Shown: positions 53,176 through 61,409 of the stretch, piece after piece
Layout: every line of letters starts with the position of its first letter
How positions within the stretch are numbered: the stretch's first letter is position 1
Assembly (NCBI RefSeq): GCF_000372725.1
Contig: NW_005198966.1
Coordinates: 626,247-690,246, forward strand
Direction of reading: 5' to 3'
From: Emiliania huxleyi CCMP1516
Taxonomy: Eukaryota > Haptophyta > Isochrysidales > Noelaerhabdaceae
Length of the DNA: 64,000 nt
Notes under the pieces: generated by a model
What the model was told of the DNA's origin: nothing
The model's input: only the letters and a program-made list of their open reading frames with translations
Database searches by the model: none
Program-made: the position numbers and the translations under genes

Positions 53176-53411
53176 AGGAGGAGGATCCACCCAAACCGCG
53201 GAAGGCGCCGCCGCGCTGTCGCTTCTTCCTGGCGGGCAAGTGCGCCAAGGGGAGCGCATGCCCCTTTTTGCACGAGAAGGGCGCGGCACGGCTCGAGGAG
53301 AGGCGGCAGCGGCCCGAGACCCGGGCTGTGTGCCGCGACTTGCCGGTGGGGGATGTAGCGGCAGCAGCAGAAGCAAGACTAGCAGGAGCAGCTAGCGCGG
53401 CAGCTAGTTAG
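48017..53411 (+). CDS. XRN-family 5'-3' exoribonuclease with inserted RanBP2 fingers and a CCCH finger
   Basis: Degrades 5'-monophosphate RNA. Exons: 48017-48653, 48782-48834, 49001-49147, 49385-49412, 49478-49660, 49806-49891, 50093-50224, 50406-50816, 50906-51136, 51209-51272, 51342-51601, 51673-52115, 52378-52697, 52768-53411; frame is kept throughout, 1,212 residues. Conserved catalytic stretches: SLFVDLNHILHACTHP, FIAVDGPPPRAKMNQQRSRR (5'-phosphate pocket), EPGEGEHKLM, GQDADLLLLGL, GNDFLPTLP, plus YPQRWYRAKLEP and VAWTLRYYYEG. Two RanBP2-type zinc fingers (WSCPACTLVN..CDAC; WMCAACTLIN..CDAC) sit between the phosphate pocket and the GEGEHK motif. Near the C-terminus CRFFLAGKCAKGSACPFLH is a CCCH finger. 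Ten of thirteen introns are GC-AG. Joining 53357 to 53494 would extend the protein into the kinase region (next feature). Confidence 0.88.
48870..48985 (+). repeat. Introner-like element, copy A (XRN intron 2)
   Basis: Core GGTGCTCCGAGTACACTGC then ACGACACCGCATCCCCGCCC, ending 20 bases before the acceptor at 49000. It aligns with copies at 52245-52362 and 40170-40020 (minus). Confidence 0.65.
49892..49989 (+). repeat. Intronic 10-bp tandem repeat
   Basis: Unit GCGAGATGAC repeated about ten times at the start of XRN intron 49892-50092. Other introns of this gene carry their own fillers: CCCTCG units at about 49707-49757, a CT tract at about 50238-50306, CTCGGCGGTGT units at about 50310-50360, and CAGCTCTGCC units at about 52146-52200. 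Confidence 0.95.
52245..52362 (+). repeat. Introner-like element, copy B (XRN intron 12)
   Basis: Core GATGCTCGGAGAGTACACCG then CTCGACGCCGCAGTCCCCGC, ending about 15 bases before the acceptor at 52377. The upstream part TCGAGAGGACACGCACCTAC matches TCGAGGGGGCACGCATCCGC of copy A. Confidence 0.65.
52694..52800 (+). repeat. Exact 37-base direct repeat flanking an intron core
   Basis: GCAGGCGGGCTGCTGCACGC followed by GCGGGTGGACGTGTCCG occurs at 52694-52730 and at 52764-52800. The first copy spans the donor and the second spans the acceptor of intron 52698-52767. Confidence 0.95.
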
Positions 53412-53493
53412 TGATAGCAGCAGCTGTGCAGCAGGGCGCAAGGCGTGGGTGGCACGGAAGCCCGCGTGAGCCAGCCTCGGGACCGTCGCTCAG

Positions 53494-54908
53494 GCGGCGC
53501 TGGAGGCGCTCGCGCTCTGCGCAACCTCCGACGGGGCGGGCGAGGGGGGTCGAGAGGGGCGAGGGGCGGTGCTCATCATGCGCGGCCTGCCGGGCTCCGG
53601 CAAGAGCTCCGTCTCGCGCGCCGTCACGGAGCTGCTGGCGGCGGAGGGCGGGGCGGTGGCCTGCTCCGCCGACCACTTCTTCGAGCGGGGCGGCGTGCTG
53701 AGCGAGGCGGAGCTGGCGGGGCTGGGCGCGTGCGAGCGGTACCGCGCCGCCTTCCGCACGGACCTGCTGGGAGAGGCGCACGCGCAGTGCCGCGCAGCCT
53801 TCGACGCCGCGCTGGCCGGCGGCGTGCCGCTGGTGGTGGTAGACAACACTCACAGCCGGCGCGGCGCGGCACGGCCGGCCGGCACGGTGCTAGAGCGGCG
53901 CCGCTGCACGCGTGCAGATGTGAGCAGGCGCGGAGAGTACGACTACTACCGCGCCGCCGCCAAGGAGCGCGGCTACCGCCTCGCCGTCCTCGAGCTGCGC
54001 TGCGCGTCGACGGCGGAGGCTGAGACGTAGCCGAGAGAGCAGAGGCGCAGCCGGGATGTCGCGGCGGTCGACGGCGGCGGAGAGGGAGCATGGGCCCACA
54101 TCCACCCACACGACACGTCCGCACAGGCGAGGTCCTTCCACGCGCGCTGCTCGCACGGCGTGCCGTGGGCCGTGTACGAGTCGATGCTGCGCCGCTGGGA
54201 GGCGTCGAGACCAGCCGAGAGATCAGCCGAGACCAGCCGAGATCGGGTGAGATGAGCCGAGATCAGCCGAGATCAGCCGAGCCCAGCCGAGCCCAGCTTG
54301 GCGCGGTGCTTATCTCTCCAGGACATCTCCAGGACATGCACATGCACATGTCACGTCCGTGCCGCGTCCCGTAGGCGGACGAGGGCGCGGTGCTCCTCGC
54401 AGCGTCGCCATCGGTGGCCGACGGGAGGGCGGCAGCGCCGCCGCGGCAGGAGGCGCCGCCGCCGCAGCCGCCGCCGCAGCCGCAGCTGCAGCCGCCGCTT
54501 GCGCCGCTCGGTTTGGAGGAGGAGCCCGCGCGTGAAGCCGCGCCTCCGACAGGGAGGGCGGGGCGAGGGCGGGGCGGGGGCCGAGGCGGCCGAGGTCGCG
54601 GGGGGAGGGGGGGCGTCTCCGCCCTCTCCGGCCCGCCGCCTCCCACGCCCGAGCCCGCCGCCGCGGCGGCGTTGCCCTCCGCGCCGGACGAGGTGCGCGA
54701 TTTGCTCGAGATGCTGATGCCGTGGCCGCCCCGGTCGGACCAGAGTTTGGTCGACTATGCGGTCGAGGTGACCGCCGAGTGCGAGGAGAGGGTGGCGGAG
54801 GTGCTGAGCGAGTTCTCGCTCCCGATGTGGAGCTTCAGCCGAGAGGACGCCCTGCGCCTCCTCGCGCACCCGGAACTGTGTGCGCGCCTCGGGCTGTGTG
54901 TCGGGTAG
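53494..54908 (+). CDS. N4BP2-type polynucleotide-kinase domain with RGG tail, probably fused to the XRN gene
   Basis: Exons 53494-53858, 53928-54018, 54127-54201 and 54375-54908, in frame. P-loop AVLIMRGLPGSGKSSVSRAV (strand plus Walker A), VACSADHFFERGG (S-x-D-D/H-F-F-type), LLGEAHAQCRAAFDAALAGG, VPLVVVDNTHSRR (Walker B-like DNT), EYDYYRAAAKERGYRLAVLE and CSHGVPWAVYESMLRRWE, the closing motif of AAA_33/N4BP2-like kinases. A Pro/Gln-rich linker, an RGG-rich stretch (GRGRGGGRGGRGRGGRGG) and a helical C-terminus follow. The first P-loop strand lies upstream of the only nearby ATG (53578), so the exon must continue from something upstream. Removing GC-AG intron 53358-53493 joins GATGTA|GCGGCG in frame to XRN, 1,549 residues in total. 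N4BP2 relatives phosphorylate 5'-OH nucleic acid; the activity here is inferred. Confidence 0.75.
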
Positions 54909-56005
54909 CAAGATCCACCCTTTGGGACATTGGGAACGCTCGTGTTACGGCATCGCGCCGGTCTGTGCTGCGTGCTGCGCACAAGGTGGCCCCCTGCAGC
55001 CTACTGTGTACTGACCGCTCAGGCTCACGTCTCGTTGAATTCGACGGAGTCAACCAAGATTATTCGACGGAGTCAAGATATTCGCCCGTTTCGACGCGCG
55101 TGTTCGAAAAGGAGTCTTCACATCTCAAAAAAAGGAGCTCACTCTCCATCCACGACTCTACGTCTACCCGGCTACGGCTGCTGTTACGGGGTGTGGAGGG
55201 TGAGTTGACCAGGGGGTTGTGCGCCGGGCCCTCCTGCTCGGCTCCAGCGAGTAGACAAGTCTTGTCATCAACAGAGTAGATGGATCTGACCTCGGGGCCG
55301 ATGTGACCAAGCGCTGGTAGCGTGATTTACCTCACACCCATGGTCTCACAGTGTGCCGGCAGTCGCCGAGCAGTGTCGCTCACACAAGCCGCATGCCACC
55401 GAAAGCGCTGTCGAGGTTCGCCGAGCGCGGCGAAATCGGGGGACGCCGTCACCGACGAGCGCGTTGTGGTATTCACTCCGGACAAAGACGGGTACACGCA
55501 CACGAGCCGCGGTCGTGTACCCGTCTTGGCGGCGAGGCGCGGGACCGTCTGTGGCGAGGTGGGTCGCGTCCCCCGATTTCCGTCAACCCAGCATCCACAC
55601 CCGTTACGTCTTCGGTCCCCGCGGGAAGCCCCCCCCCCCGCGCATAGGACAACAACGTCTGTCCCACACACGCACAGACGCGCACATACATCATGCTCGG
55701 GCACCCCCCACAGTGTAGTGGTGTGAGCACACAAGTACTAGCAGAGTGCACACCTGCCTTGGCGGGTGAGGGTCGTAAGAATCAAAGCCTCTTGGTGCCA
55801 AACGTGCTCGAGCGCGCCGAAGAGAGACGATCTACGCTCGAGGGAGTTAGGGTCAGTTAGCGAAAGTCGCACGGGCAGAGGGGAGACCGAGGCCTCCGGC
55901 AGTCCGCACCGCCTCGCGAAAGGGAGGCATAAATAGTGAAAAGCCATACCCCCTAAAGCTACGGCGGCGCAAAAGTGAGACGTCGAATGCGTCATGAAAC
56001 AGTGA
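54909..56005. other. Intergenic region with a hairpin
   Basis: No supported gene. At 55485-55527 a perfect 14-bp inverted repeat (AAGACGGGTACACG and its complement) encloses a 15-base loop. Confidence 0.6.
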
Positions 56006-56009
56006 CCAT

Positions 56010-56560
56010 TCAAAAAAGGGGTCGAAACCCTTGTGGATCGACGTAGAGTGTCCTCAACCGCCAATTGAATCGAATGTGCTCCATCTTACCCATCCGGCTT
56101 TGATCGGATCTTACATGCGATGGGAAGGGTGCGAGGTAGGATGCGTTTAGCATCCGAATCGAGTCCGCACGGTAAATTCCAAAGCCTGAAAAGGCGCTCC
56201 GAACGCGTACGGGCCGTATGTGTTTTCCGGTCATACTTCTCATCGCAGATTGTGGTTCGATCGAACCCGTGTCGTAGATTCTTCGACGACGATCGACAGA
56301 TACGAACACCAAATACTCCATCTGCTTCGAGACGGGCACGCAGCTCGAACAGTTCTAAAAACGCAGTCTCGTTAAAGTGACGAAAATCGATATCGCACAT
56401 GCCAATTAGGTCGGTTTGCTTCTGGAGAGCCGTCACCACCAGGTGTTCGCGCATCCGAGCCAAAAAGTCGGTGCGCGTGTTGCAGTTTCTCTTTTGGTGC
56501 AGCTTTTTGCACATGCCTGTTGATGAGAGATTTGCAATGCGCAGCATGTCGCCATGAATA
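56010..56560 (-). pseudogene. Decayed glycosyltransferase-like fragment
   Basis: Minus-strand frame LIGMCDIDFRHFNETAFLEL continues, after a frame change near 56300, as VSVDRRRRIYDTGSIEP, VRSAFSGFGIYRADSIRM, MEHIRFNWRLRTLYVDPQG and FRPLF. The order (acidic D-x-D-like segment, YDT, SAFSGFGIYR, EH..FN, Y.DP) recalls GT-A glycosyltransferases common in large algal viruses and protists, but I cannot name the family with confidence. The 5' side stops where a family A repeat begins (56571), the frame is broken once, and a stop follows a run of T near 56010. Probably dead. Confidence 0.5.
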
Positions 56561-56570
56561 CGAGCTTTTG

Positions 56571-56757
56571 GAGCACTTGGAGTGCAGTCGGCAGTCGGCA
56601 GCCTCACATCCAGGGCCGGGGAGCTAAGAAGCGCACCAGCGGGCCGGATGATCGGCATCGGGTTACGGGCTAGAGAGCCCTAGCCCTGGGGGGTGCGCGT
56701 TCGCAGGGAAGGGGCCGTAAAGTAAACACGGGTCTCCGAGGGTTAGCTCTAACAACC
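56571..56757 (+). repeat. Repeat family A, head fragment
   Basis: From TTGGAGCACTTGGAGTGCAG through GAGCTAAGAAGCGCACCAGC and CTAGAGAGCCCTAGCCCTGG to CTCCGAGGGTTAGC. It truncates the glycosyltransferase-like fragment. Confidence 0.85.
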
Positions 56758-57560
56758 TTTGACAAGATGTCAAACACTAACATTTGACAAGGTTGTTATT
56801 TTTTTGGAACGGTAATCGGTGTAACAGGCTGTTAACAGGACGCCTGTGAAAGCCCGGTGAATTGCACCTTTTGACCGGTCAAAAGTACTTCATTTTCGCT
56901 TATATTTTGCTCCAAATCGCTCAGTTCTGATCAAAACCGAGCTCATGTGGATCAAAACGTAGCCGAAAAGAGTGGTCTCGATGCAGAGTTGCATGAACTA
57001 TGGGCTGTGGCTGACCTTATACTTCCGTATACTGACCTCACTTGCCCACAGCCCACCCCACACAGCCCGCTCGCCATTGTTAACAAGTATGAGCAACCTG
57101 TTAACACGAGCCTGTTAACAGGTCACCAAAAAGAAGTATCACTAACAACCTGTTATTCTTTTTGCATGTACCACCTGTTAGAGATTATAGCCTGTTAATG
57201 GTGGTTCCTAGCCTTACCGCACGCCTCCTTGCTGCGCCCATTTTGCAGCCTTCTATCTTTGGAACTGTGTGTGAAGTAGGAATAAGAGTTCCTAACTCAA
57301 TGTACCAGCCGCAGCAGGTAGTATGCTGCCCCGAGGGTAGTTAACGGGTTGGCTCGTAATGTTCTCCCCTTTTCCGTAGCACCGGACGGTTCAGCCCGTT
57401 GGCGATCGCATTCTGTTGCGAGTGATACTCTTCACTGCATGTTACTAATGCCGCAGGACTCTCGGTACGGTACTGATCGCGTCTAACAGATTGTACGCTC
57501 GGCTTGTACAAGCCACCTAATTTGTATTGAGCTTAGATGTATTACATACCGTCCTCGCAC
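56750..57560. other. AT-richer zone with TGTTAACA-type repeats
   Basis: Base composition is clearly lower in GC than the rest of the window. It holds an imperfect inverted repeat at about 56750-56802 (TAACAACCTTTGACAAG ... TTTGACAAGGTTGTTA) and several CCTGTTAAC/ACCTGTTA words at 56826-57195. No convincing gene; possibly a mobile element or imported DNA. Confidence 0.5.
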
Positions 57561-57707
57561 AACTACTCACGAGCGTGCCGGCTGGGGTGTCAGTGTGGGC
57601 CGCGCTGGCGACCAAGGTGCTCAAGGCCGAGGCGGGCCGATTACGTTCCTGTCGATTTTCCGAGCGACGACAAACCGGTTGCGATGGGGGTGTACTATAT
57701 ATGCTTG

Positions 57708-58850
57708 TCACTTGTCGCCGCTGATTTGGTGGAGCCGGCTTTTCTTGTGTAGCTTCCGCTCTGCTTCGTTCCAGCGTTCTGGGAGCAGGTGGCTGTCATT
57801 CTTGTGCGCATCGTACTTGTGCATCAGGCGCGCATAGTCCTTTGCCGTGAGCAATGGCATTGGGCGCAGTGCGCTGTAGTTGCCATCCTCGACGCCTCGT
57901 TTGTACTGATGGCGGCGGATCTCGACGTTGCGTGCCTTGCGGAACCATGCGCCAGCGTCGTCGATGTTGTAGAAGATGTGCGCGTCATCCTCGATCCCGT
58001 GCACGGCGCGGAAGTCTAGCACCGCGTCCTTCGCGCCCATCAAGGATCTGCTGAAGGGGCGGATACCCTGGCGCCAGCCGAAATCGTCAACGATGACGAA
58101 CCCTCCGACCTCGACCAGGTCGTAAAGATTGTAAAGGATGTCAATGGTTGAGTCGTACATATCGCCATCCAGCCTCAGCAGCGCAAGCCGCTCGCCGCGG
58201 CCCTTGAGCTCGGCACGCAGCCCCGGCAACGAGTCAACAAAGTATCCCGGCACCATTCGCACCCCCTCCATAGACACTCCAAACCGGTAGAAATTGCGCG
58301 TCACAGTGTCCTCGCCCTTGGCGAGCGAGGCGTTGAATTTCTTCGACGCGTAAATGGTCTCATCCGGTCGCAGGCTGCCTGAACGAGGTGGAGGCAGCCC
58401 CTGGAACGAGTCGCACAGGTACACGCGCCGCTGCATCTGATAAACCTCGATCACCGCCTTGGCAAAGATGGACATTCCGCCGCGCCACACGCCGCACTCG
58501 ACGTAGCTTCCAGCGACGCTGGCACTGCGCGCGTTGAGGAGGAGCGTGGCAACGTTCTGCAAACGTTTATGGCCGGCCATCGTCGTGCCGAGCTTGGGCC
58601 ATGGGCCGCCCTGAATGTACATCTTCATGCACGTGAGATATTTAGCCTGCGTCACTGCGGCTTCACACATGAGCGAAGAGCTCGTTAGAAGGCCAGCAAG
58701 CATCCGCAGATAAGCAGCTTCCACGTCGACAGGCGCGTGAAGCGCATCATGGCCAATGCCGGACTCCGCCTGAATCATTGTGAGCTCACGGACCCAGTCC
58801 AGTGGCGGCGAAAGCAGCGTTTGAGGGGTCGCGAGAAGAGCGAGCAACAT
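57708..58850 (-). CDS. TylF/macrocin-O-methyltransferase-like SAM enzyme
   Basis: SAM-dependent methyltransferase of the TylF family, known to O-methylate deoxysugars and related hydroxyls. 380 residues from MLLALLATPQTLLSPPLDWV, whose hydrophobic start could be a signal sequence. Family motifs: VAGSYVECGVWRGGMSIFA (SAM loop), VYLCDSFQGLPPPRSG, VRMVPGYFVDSLPGL, LLRLDGDMYDSTIDILYNLY and VEVGGFVIVDDFGWRQGI (metal/acceptor Asp residues). The C-terminal part is basic. It probably modifies a glycan or secondary metabolite in the secretory route. The region just upstream (58876-59150) is made of dispersed repeats, so its promoter may be repeat-derived. Confidence 0.88.
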   Translation of the reverse strand: MLLALLATPQTLLSPPLDWVRELTMIQAESGIGHDALHAPVDVEAAYLRMLAGLLTSSSLMCEAAVTQAKYLTCMKMYIQGGPWPKLGTTMAGHKRLQNVATLLLNARSASVAGSYVECGVWRGGMSIFAKAVIEVYQMQRRVYLCDSFQGLPPPRSGSLRPDETIYASKKFNASLAKGEDTVTRNFYRFGVSMEGVRMVPGYFVDSLPGLRAELKGRGERLALLRLDGDMYDSTIDILYNLYDLVEVGGFVIVDDFGWRQGIRPFSRSLMGAKDAVLDFRAVHGIEDDAHIFYNIDDAGAWFRKARNVEIRRHQYKRGVEDGNYSALRPMPLLTAKDYARLMHKYDAHKNDSHLLPERWNEAERKLHKKSRLHQISGDK

Positions 58851-58875
58851 GACGGGCGGCTTTTCTTTTTTGTCG

Positions 58876-59150
58876 CTCGGTCCAGCGTCCACCCATACCG
58901 CGTTGGTGTCCAGTCCGAGCCTGGCTGTTCTTCACCTTTCTACCTACCTACCTACGAGGTTTGGATGGAGACAGAGTGCGGTGAAGGACCGCAGGTTAGG
59001 GACCGATCGCCGCCGCTCACGCCAGCGGACGGTCGTCGTCAGTGGTTTTAGCTACGCCACCGTCTACCTCGTGCGACATGCGCTCGCCGGCATCGAGCGA
59101 GCAACGTGTTCGACCGAGCGGCAGCTTGCTGTGTGTGCGTTGTTATGACC
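58876..59150 (+). repeat. Two dispersed repeats in tandem upstream of the methyltransferase
   Basis: 58876-58950 matches the core at 1545-1605 (AGCGTCCACCCATACCGCG). 58985-59150 matches 30605-30440 on the opposite strand. Confidence 0.8.
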
Positions 59151-59499
59151 CCCCCCCAATGAACACACCAGTGAGAGCCGAGGTTGCAGGACAATGCGAG
59201 GTACAGGGAGTGCCGCGCCGAGTGGTGGAAGCGGCGACAGAGAGCGTAGAAAGTGAGAAGGTGCTTGTGAACGGGCGTTAGCGGTCTACGCGTGTTTTTT
59301 ATGAACACACACACACACGCGACACGGCGCTGATCCGCTGTGGGTCCGCGTCGCGCGACGCGTTCAGGCCAAGATTGAAGATATGAAAAGCTACCCGCGA
59401 CGGTAGGTACCGTCGCCTCCAGAAAGCCTGCGGCGGCCTTAGCGGCAAAATTAAGGCTGCTACCAGCCCGGTGAGCGTGACGCGGGAGGGGCGCCGCGC

Positions 59500-59965
59500 C
59501 GCTAGGCCGAGCGTTTTTGATCTCTGGGTGAGTGGGGGGCCGAGCCGCCTCGGGGTGGCGGGCGGGCGGGCGTTTTGAAAAACAGAAAACAGAAAACAAG
59601 AGGGGGCCCGGGGCCCGGTCCCCCCACTGGGAGTAGAAAATACGCCCAAGGGGGCCAAGGAGGCGGCGCGGGGAAGCAGCATCAGCGATCAGGTGAGAGC
59701 AGGAAGGATGGCGCTTAGGGTCGGCCAAGGGGTCGGCTTTGAACAAGGGTTTCCAGGTTTTAGATCAGTATTGGTGTCGGCACACAACCCCACATGAGGT
59801 CAGCGGCGCGCAGTGCCTCTCTCGGGCAGACTCTCGCAGGCTGATTTTGGCTGTTTTCGAGCTTGTTTTTGTTTTCACAGTCTAGGGGGCCCGACCCCCT
59901 CAGAGGCGGCGGGCGGGCGCCCACTCACCCAGAGATCAAAAACGCTCGGCCCTAGCTCGCCCACG
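59500..59965. repeat. Imperfect inverted repeat
   Basis: 59505-59600 (CCGAGCGTTTTTGATCTCTG, then GGTGAGTGGGGGGCC) recurs inverted at 59865-59960 (CCACTCACCCAGAGATCAAA, then AACGCTCGGCCC). Probably a decayed transposon. The flanks, 59151-60780, show no gene I can support. Confidence 0.75.
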
Positions 59966-60649
59966 CGCCACGCCTCCCGACCTGTCTGCGGCTTGTTTGG
60001 GCAGCCAGTGATGTGGCCATTTATTGGTATAGCCCCCCAGAACAATCAAACACTCTACGGCCAAAACAATCAAATGGTGGTAAGATTTACCACGACTTCT
60101 GAAGCAAAATCTGACAAAAATCGGAGACGGGACGCGGCTGAGCTCTCGCAGCCCCTCGGACGATCCGCGCGACCCAATCAGCAATCAAACACACTTCGGG
60201 TGTACAGTTGAGTGACGATCCCCGCGCGTGCCGTTCGATGCCGTGCATCTCCCCCCCGCTCGAGATTTCCCGCTGGCCAGCGTGCGGTCGACACCTGTAC
60301 ACATAGCCGAGACGCGAGAGAGTTTAGCGTACGTGTCTTCGATTTGCCCTCCCACGCAATACGAGCTAGACTTCCAGCCGACACACTAGAGAGTAAACGA
60401 AATCTCGAGACGCCCCGCAAGAGAACCCCCTCGCCCCCGGGGGCCCGTTGAAAATACCCAGGCGCCGGGGCGCGCGCGGCCGCCTCGAGCGCCCGCTGAT
60501 CGAGATCAATGTTGGCTGAGCGCTGCCGCTACTGGTGTCGGCCAGGCGGCAAGCACGACGAAGCTCGCTATTGCCAACAGACATGTTGGAGGCCTCGCCA
60601 AACCTCTTCGCGCTAATTAAACCGTCTACAAAATAAGGGACCCCACAAG

Positions 60650-60937
<288 letters not shown>

Positions 60938-61409
60938 GTTTGTGTTTTGACACTGGCGAATGAGGATGTACTACACAAAAGGAACAAAAATACGCTGATT
61001 CTAGTTCCTGAGAGGGTGCAGCTCCCTGGAGAGGCTGAGCGCGCGGCTAGGCGCGCGGATCCTATATGGGAGCCTATACACAAAAGCGCGGAAGGGCGCT
61101 AAGGAGAGTCCGAGAGAGATGCCGTCCTCCTTCCTAAAAGGAAGGTAGCGTGAAGAGGTGAGTTATAAACAGGGAAAGTGAGTGCGCTATGAACTCTCGA
61201 GTGTGATGCGCTTGTGCGTGACTTGAGGGAAAGTGAGCGCGCTATGAACGTGTGAGTGTGAGTGCGCTTGGGGGTGAGAGGACGAGTGTGCCGGGCCGGC
61301 ACAAGGACCAGGTCCGCCCCCCCCCCCCCCTCCCCCCCTTTGCATCCCACGGAATACGCGAGGTGCGCGCAGCACGCGCAGACCTTGCCCCTTGGCAAAA
61401 CTGACTTGC

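Noticed and set aside
53411-53493. Separate promoter and first exon for the kinase
   Set aside because: Only about 80 bases lie between the stop and the acceptor, no ATG precedes the first P-loop strand in frame, and a consistent splice to XRN exists; kept as an alternative rather than the main model.
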